64,000 nt of DNA from an uncultured Bacteroidota bacterium (GCA_902510415.1 CABXBH010000002.1:1-64000), one strand, 5' to 3'. Shown: positions 50,973-61,551, numbered from the stretch's first letter. Numbers and translations are program-made. Notes: generated by a model from the letters alone, not told the origin.

Positions 50973-52638
50973 ATTCAGGTGTTCTAATATTATCAACAAT
51001 ATCTTTAATGTTTTCAGGAGTTGGTGAGGTAAAATTCATCACTAAAAATGAAACAATAAAATTGAGTAACATAGCAACAGCACCAAATCCTTCTGGCGAT
51101 ATACCAAACCAATAATCCTCAACATCACCCCCTCCAAAAAAATCAAATTTAAATTTCAACATATAGAATAGCATTAAACCTATACCAGCTAACATCCCGG
51201 CAATTGCTCCTTCCCTATTCATCTTTTTATAAAAAATACCCATAACTATTGCTGGGAAAAATGATGCTGCTGCTAATCCAAAAGCTAAAGCAACAACAGC
51301 AGCTACAAAGCCCGGGGGATTAATACCAAAATATCCTGCAATACATACTGCAAAAAAAGCAGATATTCTTGCAGCAATCAATTCACCCTTATCAGTTATT
51401 TCAGGATATATCACTCTTTTAATTAAATCATGAGACACTGATGCTGAGATAACTAATAACAGACCGGCAGCAGTAGATAGAGCTGCGGCTAAACCTCCAG
51501 CAGCTACAAGTGCTACAACCCAATTTGGAAGATTAGCTATTTCAGGATTTGCTAAAACCATTATATCACGATCCACATACAATTCATTGGAATGATTATT
51601 TGAATAACCAATCATTCCATCATTATTCAAATCTTCAAATTTTATCAAACCCGTATTTTCCCATTTCTTAAACCATTGAGGAATATCAGAATATGATTTA
51701 TTTGAGATTGTTTCTAATAGATTAGTTCTAGCAAAAGCTGCTACAGCTGGAGCTGTTGTATAGAGAATCGCTATTAATAACAGTGCTATACCAGCAGATT
51801 TTCTTGCATCTGAAACTCTTTTAACAGTGAAAAACCTAACTATAACATGAGGTAAACCAGCAGTTCCAACCATTAAAGCAAATGTAATTGCAAAAATATC
51901 AATCAAAGGTTTTGTGTTTTCCGTATATTCATTAAAACCTAACTCAACGTTAAGATTATCAAGCTTATCTAATAAATACATAGATGACCCGTCACTTAAC
52001 TGACTTCCAAATCCGAATTGAGGAATCGGATTACCGGTCATTTGTATTGAAATAAAAATTGCAGGCACCATAAAAGCAAAAATTAAGACACAGTATTGTG
52101 CCACCTGAGTATAGGTTATCCCCTTCATACCACCTAAAACAGCATAAAAAAGAACTATCAGCATTCCTATAACTACTCCTGTATTTATATCTACTTCGAG
52201 AAATCTTGAAAAAACAATTCCAACACCTCTCATTTGACCAGCAACATAAGTGAAAGAAACTAATAATGCACAAAACACAGCCACCAGCCTTGCATTATTA
52301 GAATAATATCTCTCCCCTATAAAATCAGGAACAGTGAATTTGCCAAATTTTCTTAAATATGGTGCTAATAAAAGAGCTAACAAAACATAACCTCCTGTCC
52401 AACCCATCAAGTATACAGCTCCATCATATCCAGCAAATGAAATAATTCCAGCCATTGAAATAAATGAAGCTGCACTCATCCAATCAGCAGCAGTTGCCAT
52501 TCCGTTAGCCCATGCACCAACTCCACCACCGGCAACATAAAATTCTTTTGTTGATTGAACTCGTGACCAAATTGCAATTCCTATGTAAACTGAAAAAGTA
52601 ATTCCAACAATTATATATGTCCAGGTTTGAATACTCAT
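50965..52638 (-). CDS. actP: sodium:solute symporter (ActP-like acetate permease)
   Basis: STKEFYVAGGGVGAWANGMATAADWMSAASFISMAGIISF; many TM segments; adjacent to acs. Confidence 0.92.
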   Translation of the reverse strand: MSIQTWTYIIVGITFSVYIGIAIWSRVQSTKEFYVAGGGVGAWANGMATAADWMSAASFISMAGIISFAGYDGAVYLMGWTGGYVLLALLLAPYLRKFGKFTVPDFIGERYYSNNARLVAVFCALLVSFTYVAGQMRGVGIVFSRFLEVDINTGVVIGMLIVLFYAVLGGMKGITYTQVAQYCVLIFAFMVPAIFISIQMTGNPIPQFGFGSQLSDGSSMYLLDKLDNLNVELGFNEYTENTKPLIDIFAITFALMVGTAGLPHVIVRFFTVKRVSDARKSAGIALLLIAILYTTAPAVAAFARTNLLETISNKSYSDIPQWFKKWENTGLIKFEDLNNDGMIGYSNNHSNELYVDRDIMVLANPEIANLPNWVVALVAAGGLAAALSTAAGLLLVISASVSHDLIKRVIYPEITDKGELIAARISAFFAVCIAGYFGINPPGFVAAVVALAFGLAAASFFPAIVMGIFYKKMNREGAIAGMLAGIGLMLFYMLKFKFDFFGGGDVEDYWFGISPEGFGAVAMLLNFIVSFLVMNFTSPTPENIKDIVDNIRTPEYE

Positions 52639-52641
52639 ATT

Positions 52642-52899
52642 TTATTTTTTATATCCGTATTTTTTATCTAGATTATTCATCAATCTTACATAAATAAAGA
52701 TCAATAAAACAAAAACATAAATTGAACCTTGCTGAGCAAACCAGAATCCAAGCTTGAATCCAGCAAATGAAAATTCATTTAAAAAATCTTTTAAAATTAT
52801 CCCAAACAAAAAAGAGAAAGTAAACCAAAATAAAAGAAGTACAATAACGTACTTTATGTTAGTTTCCCAATAAGATTTTAAATTATTTTTTGATTTCAT
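52642..52899 (-). CDS. DUF4212 family small symporter subunit
   Basis: 85 aa, two TM; YWETNIKYVIVLLLFWFTFSFLFGIIL...GFKLGFWFAQQGSIYVFVLLIFIY, adjacent to actP. Confidence 0.88.
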   Translation of the reverse strand: MKSKNNLKSYWETNIKYVIVLLLFWFTFSFLFGIILKDFLNEFSFAGFKLGFWFAQQGSIYVFVLLIFIYVRLMNNLDKKYGYKK

Positions 52900-54241
52900 A
52901 ATTATTTAGTTTTTCTAAAACTTTTGGAGCTAAAATTAGCGTAGCAATCATGGTTGGTATTGCCATCAATGCGAAAAATGTGTCAATTAGATTAATCATC
53001 ATAGACAATGACGTCGTAGCACCAAGCATTATACTAATTATATAAATGTAATTATATTTTTTTTTGTTTTTAGCTCCAATTATAAATGATAAGCATTTAG
53101 TTCCATAGTATGAATAAGAAAACAAAGAGGAAATACTAAAAACAAAAACACAAATTAACAAAATATAATTTCCGTAAAAAGAGAATGAAGACTCAAAAGC
53201 AGCTGCGGTTAAAGAAACACCATCAACATCTAATTTCCATGCATCTGTAACTAAAATTGCTAAAGCTGTTAGAGTACAAACCAATAATGTGTCTATGGCA
53301 GGTCCCAGCATGGCTACCAATCCTTCTTTTATTGGATTGTTAGTTTTAGCTGCGCCATGTGCCATTGGAGCCATTCCTATTCCTGCTTCGTTTGAAAAAG
53401 CTCCTCGTCTAATACCTAATATTATTAAAGCACCTAAAACACCACCTAAAGCTGAATTACCATCGTAATAATCTGCATGAAATGCATCGTAAAATATTAA
53501 ATAAATGTAGTTTGGAATTTTATCATAATGTATTACTAAAATTACTAGTACCATAATCATATAAACTCCAACCATAAAAGGAACTAATTTAGCAGAAACC
53601 CTACTTATTCTTTTTAAACCACCAAGAATAACAATTGAAGTTATAATTATTAATATCATCCCAATTATAAAGTTTGAAAAAAGACTTATTTGGACTCCAT
53701 TTGGAACTAAAATTATATCATTAACGGCTTGTGTTAACTGATTTACATTGAATACAGGTAAAGCTCCAACCATACCACAAAAACTAAAGAAAATAGCTAA
53801 AGGAAACCATTTATCCCCTAATCCGTTAACAATAAAATACATTGGGCCACCTTGTTTATTTCCCTGAGAATCAACACCTCTGTACATTACAGCTAAAGAT
53901 GCCGTAAAGAACTTTGTTGACATTCCAATTATGCCACTAATCCACATCCAAAAGATTGCACCAGGACCCCCAATTGAAATTGCTACTGCTACTCCAGCAA
54001 TATTACCCATACCTACTGTTGCTGAAAGGGCAGTTGTTAAAGCTTGGAAATGACTTATTTCTCCATCAGAATGCTTATCATTAAATTTTCCTCTTATTAT
54101 ATCAATAGCATGAAAAAAATATCTGAAAGGCTTAAATTTTGAGATAACTAAAAGATAAAAACCTCCTCCAATTAAAATTATAAGTAAAGGGTATCCCCAT
54201 ACAAATGATGAAATTTCAGAAATTAATTTTTCAATGTTCAA
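52883..54241 (-). CDS. alanine/sodium symporter (AGCS family)
   Basis: [62 protein letters not shown]. Confidence 0.95.
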   Translation of the reverse strand: MNIEKLISEISSFVWGYPLLIILIGGGFYLLVISKFKPFRYFFHAIDIIRGKFNDKHSDGEISHFQALTTALSATVGMGNIAGVAVAISIGGPGAIFWMWISGIIGMSTKFFTASLAVMYRGVDSQGNKQGGPMYFIVNGLGDKWFPLAIFFSFCGMVGALPVFNVNQLTQAVNDIILVPNGVQISLFSNFIIGMILIIITSIVILGGLKRISRVSAKLVPFMVGVYMIMVLVILVIHYDKIPNYIYLIFYDAFHADYYDGNSALGGVLGALIILGIRRGAFSNEAGIGMAPMAHGAAKTNNPIKEGLVAMLGPAIDTLLVCTLTALAILVTDAWKLDVDGVSLTAAAFESSFSFYGNYILLICVFVFSISSLFSYSYYGTKCLSFIIGAKNKKKYNYIYIISIMLGATTSLSMMINLIDTFFALMAIPTMIATLILAPKVLEKLNNYEIKK

Positions 54242-55193
54242 AATATTGCTTTAAAAAGTTTTCTGTATTTGTATATATTCTTTGGTGGATATTTTGAGGA
54301 TTAGATTTAACAAATTCATCGGAAGTAATATTCTCATATAACTCGATATACCTTTCTGAAACAGATTTGATATAATCATCTGACATATTAGGCACTGATT
54401 GGCCTTTAAGACCTTGGAAATTATTTTGTATTAGCCATTGCCTAACAAATTCCTTTGATAATTGTTTTTGAGGTAGATTATTATTTTGTCTTTGCATATA
54501 TCCTTCCTTGTAAAAATATCTTGATGAATCTGGAGTATGAATTTCATCAATAAGAACTATTTCACCATTTTTTGTCTTACCAAACTCGTATTTTGTATCA
54601 ACAAGAATTAAACCTCTACTATCGGCTAATTTAGATCCTCTTTTAAAAAGTAAGTTTGTATAATTTTCAAGAATCTCATAATCTTCAGTTGATACAATTC
54701 CTTTGGAAATAATTTCTTCTTTACTTATATCTTCATCGTGATTACCAAAATCTGCTTTAGTAGCTGGTGTTATTATAGGATCGGGGAATTTGTCATTCTC
54801 CCTCATTCCATCTGGCATTTCAGCACCACATAAAATTCTTTTTCCTTTTTTATATTCTCTGTTAGCATGACCAGACAAATAGCCTCTAATAACCATTTCA
54901 ACTTTAAATGGCACACATAAATGACCTACTGATACGTTTGGATCAGGACTGTTAATTAACCAATTTGGAACTAATTCAGATGTTTCATTCATCATTTTAA
55001 CAGCAATCTGATTTAAAATTTGACCCTTAAAAGGAATTCCTTTAGGCATTACCACGTCGAAAGCAGATATTCTATCAGATGCTACCATTACAACAATATC
55101 ATTCTGAAGATAATAGACATCTCTAACTTTTCCTTTGTAGACATTAATCAATTTTGAAAATTTAAAATCAGATTTAGTAATTGTTTCCAGCAT
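54231..55193 (-). CDS. purC: phosphoribosylaminoimidazolesuccinocarboxamide synthase
   Basis: [66 protein letters not shown]. Confidence 0.97.
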   Translation of the reverse strand: MLETITKSDFKFSKLINVYKGKVRDVYYLQNDIVVMVASDRISAFDVVMPKGIPFKGQILNQIAVKMMNETSELVPNWLINSPDPNVSVGHLCVPFKVEMVIRGYLSGHANREYKKGKRILCGAEMPDGMRENDKFPDPIITPATKADFGNHDEDISKEEIISKGIVSTEDYEILENYTNLLFKRGSKLADSRGLILVDTKYEFGKTKNGEIVLIDEIHTPDSSRYFYKEGYMQRQNNNLPQKQLSKEFVRQWLIQNNFQGLKGQSVPNMSDDYIKSVSERYIELYENITSDEFVKSNPQNIHQRIYTNTENFLKQYFEH

Positions 55194-55195
55194 TT

Positions 55196-56146
55196 CTAAT
55201 TATTGTTTTCGATGTTTCTATAAGCATCAACAATTTTTTTTACAAGTTTATTCCTAATTACATCCGATTCATCTAAATGTACAATACCGACCCCATTTGT
55301 ATTCTTTAGAATAAGAATAGCCTCTTTGATACCAGAAATAGCATTTCTCGGTAAATCAACCTGACCAGGATCACCAGTTATAATAAATTTTGCATTTTTT
55401 CCCATTCTAGTTAAGAACATCTTCATTTGTGAGTGAGTAGTATTTTGTCCTTCATCTAAAATTACAAAAGCATTATCTAATGTCCTCCCTCTCATGAAAG
55501 CTAGTGGTGCAATTTGAATCACCTCATCTTCTAAGTATTTTTTTAATTTTTCTGACGGAATCATGTCCTTTAGTGCATCATATAGAGGCTGCATATATGG
55601 ATCAAGTTTTTCTTTTAAGTCACCAGGTAAAAAACCTAAATTTTCACCAGCTTCAATCGCAGGTCTTGTTAATATGATTTTTTTTACAGCTTTATTCTTT
55701 AAAGCTTTTACAGCTAATGCAATTCCTGTATATGTCTTACCAGTTCCAGCTGGTCCAATCGCAAAAACCATGTTGTTATTGTTGACACTATCGATAATCT
55801 TTCTTTGATTAAGAGTTCTTGCTTTAATTACTCTACCACTGACACCATGCAAAATAGGCTTGTGGCTTTCTGATGATGTTTCTAGCTCTAAATCTGATTT
55901 GGTTAACAAAGTTTCAATCTCGTTGTCAGAGAGGATATTATATTTGAGAAAATAATTGATTATTTTATTTACTCTGGTTTCTAATTCTGAAAGATCTTCA
56001 ATTTTACCATATGCTTTAATTTGGCTTCCTCTTGCAACAATCTTGATATTAGGAAAATTATTTTTAAGAACTTTAATGTTTTTATTTTGTGGCCCAAAAA
56101 AATCTTTAGGATCTATGCTGTCAATTTTAATTACTTTTTCTTCCAA
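55196..56146 (-). CDS. PhoH family protein
   Basis: [82 protein letters not shown]. Confidence 0.96.
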   Translation of the reverse strand: MEEKVIKIDSIDPKDFFGPQNKNIKVLKNNFPNIKIVARGSQIKAYGKIEDLSELETRVNKIINYFLKYNILSDNEIETLLTKSDLELETSSESHKPILHGVSGRVIKARTLNQRKIIDSVNNNNMVFAIGPAGTGKTYTGIALAVKALKNKAVKKIILTRPAIEAGENLGFLPGDLKEKLDPYMQPLYDALKDMIPSEKLKKYLEDEVIQIAPLAFMRGRTLDNAFVILDEGQNTTHSQMKMFLTRMGKNAKFIITGDPGQVDLPRNAISGIKEAILILKNTNGVGIVHLDESDVIRNKLVKKIVDAYRNIENNN

Positions 56147-56244
56147 ATTTTACAATGTTATTAATCAGAATATATTTTACTAGAATACTAAATCTAAAAT
56201 ACGTAATTTCATAACCACTTTTGTTATTAAATATTAACAATTTA

Positions 56245-57075
56245 ATGTCTATAATTACACTTATTACAGATTTTGGAAACAAAGATCATTTTGTAGCAAA
56301 AATGAAAGGTAATATTTACACTAAATATCCTGACGCTAAAATTATTGATATCTCTAATCATGTCTCCCCATTTAATATAATGGAAGCTGCATATATACTT
56401 GAAAACTCATACAAGAGTTTTCCTGAAAAATCTGTTCACATAATTGATGTTGACTCTGAAAAAACAATTGAAAAAAAACACATTGTTGTCTATTTAGATA
56501 ATCATTATTTTGTCTGTTCAGATAATGGAATTTTAAGCATTTTAGCTCAGAATACTAACCCTGAAAAGATATATGAAATTATAATTCAGGAAGACCTAAA
56601 TACAATAGATTCTAGTACAAATATATTTTCTCAAGTTGCTTGTCATTTAGCAAAGGGTGGAAAACCTGAACTAATTGGTAAAGAAATTAGTGATATAAAA
56701 TCTGTGAAAAATCTAAAACCTTTTATTAATGAAGACTCAAACCAAATAGTTTCGAGTGTTATTTATATTGATAATTTTGGAAATGTAATTACAAATCTTA
56801 AGAAAAATATATTTGAAGAAATAAGGAAAGGAAGATCATTTGTAATCTCTGTTAGAAACTACAAATTCGAAAAAATATTCAACAAGTATAGTGATATAGT
56901 AAACTACAACGTGCCTGTTAACGATAGAAATGATGAAGGTAAGGGCTTGGTTGTTTTTAACTCAAATAATCTTCTACAAATTTCAATATATAGAAGTAAC
57001 CCTCTAAATGTAGGAACAGCATCATCACTAATGGGATTAAAAATATACGATTCCGTCACTATTTCTTTTAAATAA
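56245..57075 (+). CDS. SAM hydroxide adenosyltransferase (DUF62 family)
   Basis: ITLITDFGNKDHFVAKMKGNIY; VHIIDVDSE; YFVCSDNGILSIL; IYIDNFGNVITNL. Start at MSIITLITDFG (56245) preferred. Confidence 0.93.
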   Translation: MSIITLITDFGNKDHFVAKMKGNIYTKYPDAKIIDISNHVSPFNIMEAAYILENSYKSFPEKSVHIIDVDSEKTIEKKHIVVYLDNHYFVCSDNGILSILAQNTNPEKIYEIIIQEDLNTIDSSTNIFSQVACHLAKGGKPELIGKEISDIKSVKNLKPFINEDSNQIVSSVIYIDNFGNVITNLKKNIFEEIRKGRSFVISVRNYKFEKIFNKYSDIVNYNVPVNDRNDEGKGLVVFNSNNLLQISIYRSNPLNVGTASSLMGLKIYDSVTISFK

Positions 57076-57121
57076 CCTGTTTATGTTAATAAGTTTATTT
57101 AAGAATATTTTATCAATATGA

Positions 57122-57129
57122 TATATTTG
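57122..57129 (+). promoter_or_regulatory. putative -7 promoter element for dnaN
   Basis: TATATTTG, exact TAnnTTTG, 26 nt upstream of the dnaN ATG. Confidence 0.45.
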
Positions 57130-57155
57130 TTAATTATTATACTAATCATCACCTC

Positions 57156-58271
57156 ATGAAATTTATTGTATCAAGCAGTACACTTTTAAAAAAACTTCAG
57201 ATTCTAGGCGGAGTAATAAATACATCCAATACAATCCCAGTTTTAGATCATTTTTTATTTGAATTAGACAATTCTAATCTTAAAATTACTTCTAGTGATT
57301 TAGAAACAACAATGATTTCATCAATTGAGGTAGATAGTTCAAGTAAAGGTTCTGTTGCAATTCCTTCAAAACTTCTTATTGACACCTTAAAAACATTTCC
57401 AGAACAACCACTTACATTTTCTATTGAAGATAATAATACAGTCGAAATTAGTTCAAATCATGGAAAATATGCCCTTGCATATACAGAAGGTGATCAATTT
57501 CCCAAAACAATATCTTTGGATAACCCATCAAGTACAAAGATTTCAAGTATGGTGTTAGCGAAAGCAATTAATTCAACAATATTTGCTTCAGGAAATGATG
57601 AGTTAAGGCGTAATATGAATGGGGTGTTTTTTCAATTATCATCAGATAATATAACATTTGTGGCAACTGATGCTCATAAACTAGTAAAATACAAGAGAAA
57701 TGATATTAAAGCTTCGAATCTTGCGGAATTTATAATGCCTAAAAAGCCATTAAATCTGTTAAAAAACATCATTGATAATGAACAAGAAATAACAATAGAA
57801 TATAACAATTCTAATGCAAAGTTTGATATGGAAGGGTTAACCGTTATTTGTAGATTAATTGAGGGGCAATACCCGAATTATGAAGCTGTAATCCCAAATG
57901 AAAACCCTAATGTATTAACTATTGACCGTTCACTTCTATTGAGTTCGCTTAAAAGAGTATCTATTTTTTCAAATAAAACAACACATCAGGTTAGATTAAA
58001 AATTGCTGGAGCCGAATTGAATATTTCTGCAGAAGATGTAGATTTCAGCAATAAAGCTGAAGAAAGATTAACATGTGAATATAATGGAGAAGATATTGAG
58101 ATAGGTTTTAATTCAAGGTTTCTTATTGAAATGACCAGTAATTTAGAATGCAAAGATGTTAAGTTAGAAATGAGTCTACCAAACCGTGCTGGTATTCTAA
58201 AACCTTTAGATGGATATACTGAAGATGAAGAGTTAATTATGCTTGTAATGCCGGTAATGCTTAATAACTAG
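57156..58271 (+). CDS. dnaN: DNA polymerase III subunit beta
   Basis: 371 aa; MKFIVSSSTLLKKLQILGGVI; FVATDAHKLVKYKR; ends EELIMLVMPVMLNN. Confidence 0.97.
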   Translation: MKFIVSSSTLLKKLQILGGVINTSNTIPVLDHFLFELDNSNLKITSSDLETTMISSIEVDSSSKGSVAIPSKLLIDTLKTFPEQPLTFSIEDNNTVEISSNHGKYALAYTEGDQFPKTISLDNPSSTKISSMVLAKAINSTIFASGNDELRRNMNGVFFQLSSDNITFVATDAHKLVKYKRNDIKASNLAEFIMPKKPLNLLKNIIDNEQEITIEYNNSNAKFDMEGLTVICRLIEGQYPNYEAVIPNENPNVLTIDRSLLLSSLKRVSIFSNKTTHQVRLKIAGAELNISAEDVDFSNKAEERLTCEYNGEDIEIGFNSRFLIEMTSNLECKDVKLEMSLPNRAGILKPLDGYTEDEELIMLVMPVMLNN

Positions 58272-58277
58272 TATCCT

Positions 58278-58934
58278 CTATTTCTTAAATACAACTAATT
58301 TAGCTTTGTACCCTGTAGAAATCAACCATTTCTTGTTTGATAACTGATTTCCAAATTCATCTAACACAATTAATTGTGCAGTATTAGGACTAGACTCACC
58401 TTCGTTTAATGCTATAAAATCAATATTGTTATATCCTTCATCTAAATCTACATCTACAATGTAATAAACTGAAGTTAGAGAAATATTTGGATGAATGACA
58501 GCTCCGTTTAATAATAATCTAATTCTATCTCCGTCAACATATTCATGGTCTCTACATTTTATAACTATATATTTTGACTTTGTTTCTAGGTCGCCTAAAT
58601 AAAAGTCTTTACTGAATTTTGATTTGTTACCGCTTCCCTCATTGAATGTTTGACGAATTTTCCAAGTTGGACTAACTAAATCTGTCTTATATGTAATATC
58701 AATTTCATTATTTTTTGACTTTATGTCAAAATCAAGATTGTAATTAAAAAAAATTTTAGAAGGCTTATTAGTCAGTCCCTTTGGAGTTATTCTATTAAGG
58801 TTAAAGCTTTCTTTGACAACATTATTAGTGTCTAAAGATTTTATTTTCAATGACTTAATAGAGGTCTCCTGTGAAAATAAATTAACAGATAAAAAAAGAA
58901 ATAAAAATAATAGCGTATAAGATTTCATCTTCAA
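58278..58934 (-). CDS. exported protein of unknown function
   Basis: Signal peptide MKSYTLLFLFLFLSVNLFSQ; CRDHEYVDGDRIRLLLNGAVIHPNISLTSVYYIVDVDLDEGYNNIDFIALNEGESSPNTAQL. Confidence 0.7.
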   Translation of the reverse strand: MKMKSYTLLFLFLFLSVNLFSQETSIKSLKIKSLDTNNVVKESFNLNRITPKGLTNKPSKIFFNYNLDFDIKSKNNEIDITYKTDLVSPTWKIRQTFNEGSGNKSKFSKDFYLGDLETKSKYIVIKCRDHEYVDGDRIRLLLNGAVIHPNISLTSVYYIVDVDLDEGYNNIDFIALNEGESSPNTAQLIVLDEFGNQLSNKKWLISTGYKAKLVVFKK

Positions 58935-59025
58935 TCAAAATTACAAGCAAAGATATCTAAAATGATTGTCAGATTTTAAAATATTAAACTTATCTTAACA
59001 CAAAACTAACTGCTAAAACATTTCC

Positions 59026-59832
59026 TTGGAAACATTTGAACTTTTAGGATATATTGGCGCTTTTACAGTTGGTCTAATCTTAGGGCTAATTGGAAGCGGT
59101 GGCTCAATACTTTCTGTACCTATATTAGTTTATTTGTTTGGGATTAACCCTGTAACTGCAACTGCTTATTCATTATTTATTGTAGGGACAACCTCATTAA
59201 TAGGATCAATTAAAAATTTAAAAAATAAATTAATTAATTACAGCACTACATTATTATTTTCATTATCTGCAGTAATTACAGTATATATTACAAGAAGATA
59301 TCTTATCCATTTAATTCCTGAGACAATAATAAGTTCAGAATCAATATATCTGACAAAAGATCAACTGATTATGTTACTTTTTGCACTACTAATGTTAGTA
59401 GCAGGATTTTTGATGATTAAGAGAACTCCAAAAACTATCGTAGGCTTAAAACAAACTAAAACAATAGCTCCTAATAAATTTTTAATATTTGCTGAGGGTT
59501 CACTAATTGGTTTTTTAACCGGATTAGTTGGTGCTGGTGGAGGTTTTATTATCATCCCTATCCTTGTTATACTATCTGACTTAAGAATGAAAGCTGCAAT
59601 TGCCACTTCATTAGCAATTATTTCATTAAAATCGTTGATAGGATTTGTCGGAGATATTCAAAATTTAGAGATAGACTGGATGTTTTTACTAATATTTACT
59701 TCTATTTCTGTTGCTGGTATTTTTATTGGACAACAATTTTCTCAAAAAGTTCCAGACAATAAACTTAAAATGGTATTCGGATTATTTGTAATAGGAATTT
59801 CCTTAAGTATACTTTTTATTGAATTTATTTAG
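59026..59832 (+). CDS. TauE/SafE family sulfite exporter-like permease
   Basis: GLILGLIGSGGSILSVPILVYLFGINPVTATAYSLFIVG and GFLTGLVGAGGGFIIIPILVILSDLRMKAAIATSL. TTG start. Confidence 0.92.
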   Translation: METFELLGYIGAFTVGLILGLIGSGGSILSVPILVYLFGINPVTATAYSLFIVGTTSLIGSIKNLKNKLINYSTTLLFSLSAVITVYITRRYLIHLIPETIISSESIYLTKDQLIMLLFALLMLVAGFLMIKRTPKTIVGLKQTKTIAPNKFLIFAEGSLIGFLTGLVGAGGGFIIIPILVILSDLRMKAAIATSLAIISLKSLIGFVGDIQNLEIDWMFLLIFTSISVAGIFIGQQFSQKVPDNKLKMVFGLFVIGISLSILFIEFI

Positions 59833-59953
59833 ATTTTTTTAAAGAAAATATCCCTAAAGGAAAGACTAAAAACAAAGCATAAATTTTAAATAAAAACCCT
59901 ATTAAAGGAATAATTATCATAAGAAAAATTAAAAGATTTTTATTCTTTAACAT
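59825..59953 (-). CDS. possible 42-aa small membrane protein
   Basis: ATG at 59953 to TAA at 59825: MLKNKNLLIFLMIIIPLIGFLFKIYALFLVFPLGIFSLKKSK. Below the ORF-track size limit; fills a gene gap. Confidence 0.45.
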   Translation of the reverse strand: MLKNKNLLIFLMIIIPLIGFLFKIYALFLVFPLGIFSLKKSK

Positions 59954-59978
59954 CTAATATTTAGGTTGACACTTTTTA

Positions 59979-60464
59979 TTAATCTCTTTTGATAGCCATA
60001 CACTCTATTTCAAGCTTTGCTCCTAATGCTAAACCACTTCCAGCAAAAGCACTTCTAGCAGGCAATTTGTCGGGGTTAAAGAATTTTTTATATTCTTGAC
60101 TCATTAATGGCCAATCTTTTATGTCTGATAACATACAAGTACATTTAAATATATCATCCATATATCCACCAATTTTTTCCAATTTGTTTTTAATATTAGT
60201 CAGTGTTTGCCTAGTTTCTTGAATGATCCCACCAGAAATCAGATTTCCATCTGGTAAAGTGCCAATCTCACCTGAAAGATAAATGATTCCATTTACAATA
60301 GTTGCTTCCGAAAAAGGATAGCCACTATCAATATTTGACTGGGAATTAATAAAAACTATATTATTATCAACCTCAGAATGAGTATCCTTAACCTTAACAC
60401 AGGAATAAAAGATTAATGATATGACTATAATAGAAAGGATAAGTTTAACCTTCATGAGTTTCAA
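59979..60464 (-). CDS. RidA/YjgF-family protein with lipoprotein signal
   Basis: SLIFYSC lipobox-like N-terminus; YPFSEATIVNGIIYLSGEIGTLPDG, TLTNIKNKLEKIGGYMDDIFKCTCML, LPARSAFAGSGLALGAKLEIECMAIKR. Confidence 0.85.
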   Translation of the reverse strand: MKLMKVKLILSIIVISLIFYSCVKVKDTHSEVDNNIVFINSQSNIDSGYPFSEATIVNGIIYLSGEIGTLPDGNLISGGIIQETRQTLTNIKNKLEKIGGYMDDIFKCTCMLSDIKDWPLMSQEYKKFFNPDKLPARSAFAGSGLALGAKLEIECMAIKRD

Positions 60465-60969
60465 ATTTAGATGAATAAAATACTAAGAATACAAAAATTA
60501 AAAGCCCTAAAAATGTGACCAGTGTATTAACAATACCTGAGCTGTTAAAAACTATATAATCGGAAACAACTTCAAATAAAACAAATGCTAAGAAGACACC
60601 ATTTCTTTGCTCGTAAAAAAGTGCAGAAATCCTTTTATAGTAAGTTGCTAATCCGAACCAAATTGGCAGTAAAACACAAACTATAAATAGTAAAATCCAA
60701 ATAAATGAAAAGGAACTTAAAAAATCATTTAAATAAAATTCTGGATTTTCAACTATTTTCATAGCTAATTCATCACCAAACCTTTGAATTTCCATTTGAT
60801 TTTCAACAGAAGGATCAGATATATCAAATTCTCCTAAAGACATGAAATAAGCAGTCCATTTAGATATTGCAGCAATTATCAAAGGAATAGTTAATACAAT
60901 TGTAAATAATGTTCTTAAAAAGAATATTTTACCGCTAATTGTTCCTGAAAAAGAAAAGAATTTTTTCAT
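60445..60969 (-). CDS. integral membrane protein, possibly DUF805-related
   Basis: Four hydrophobic segments; N-terminus MKKFFSFSGTISGKIFFLRTLF resembles DUF805 starts. Confidence 0.5.
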   Translation of the reverse strand: MKKFFSFSGTISGKIFFLRTLFTIVLTIPLIIAAISKWTAYFMSLGEFDISDPSVENQMEIQRFGDELAMKIVENPEFYLNDFLSSFSFIWILLFIVCVLLPIWFGLATYYKRISALFYEQRNGVFLAFVLFEVVSDYIVFNSSGIVNTLVTFLGLLIFVFLVFYSSKFETHEG

Positions 60970-60970
60970 A

Positions 60971-61525
60971 TTATTTTTTGTTTTTATTTAAATCAACTCC
61001 TGACATTGAAAACATCTTCCAAGCTTTTCCTACTTTTTTGTACATATAAATGCCTCTTCCTGTAAAAATTCTTTCATATCTATCGTTAAATCTTGAGTAG
61101 GTAGCATCAACCATGCATATATCCTTAGAAATCCATATCACTTTTGATTTTTCTAACATACTATATTTATAACCATCTTGAGTCTCAGATCTAATTTTTT
61201 TGTACCAATTGATTAAATCTTTTTCATTATCAACTATTACAGGATTACCAAAAAGAGATAAAGTAACAGGATAAGTAAAATAAGTTTTGATTTTTTCAAA
61301 ATCAGAATATTCAAATGCCCTACTATACTCTTCCCATTTATTTATAATACTGTTTTCAACTTTCTTTTTCATATCAAATGGATTTTGATAAAGTTTTTTC
61401 TTTTTTTCAATCTCCATTTTCTTTTTCTTCATTTCTGGATTAATTTCCATTTTCTTCTTCATCATTGGTTTTTGAGAAAATGCAAACATTGGTAATACCA
61501 TTAGAAGCAAAATTATTTTTTTCAT
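60971..61525 (-). CDS. exported protein with NTF2-like C-terminal domain and Lys/Met-rich N-terminal segment
   Basis: Signal peptide, then KPMMKKKMEINPEMKKKKMEIEKKKK, then WEEYSRAFEYSDFEKIKTYF...VIWISKDICMVDATYSRFNDRYERI. Confidence 0.6.
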   Translation of the reverse strand: MKKIILLLMVLPMFAFSQKPMMKKKMEINPEMKKKKMEIEKKKKLYQNPFDMKKKVENSIINKWEEYSRAFEYSDFEKIKTYFTYPVTLSLFGNPVIVDNEKDLINWYKKIRSETQDGYKYSMLEKSKVIWISKDICMVDATYSRFNDRYERIFTGRGIYMYKKVGKAWKMFSMSGVDLNKNKK

Positions 61526-61551
61526 ATTTAGTTTATTTTGAGTAGATAAAA

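Noticed and set aside
52031-52273. 80-aa Cys/Phe-rich ORF within actP
   Set aside because: Alternative frame of a membrane-protein gene; Cys/Phe richness reflects frame-shifted hydrophobic codons.
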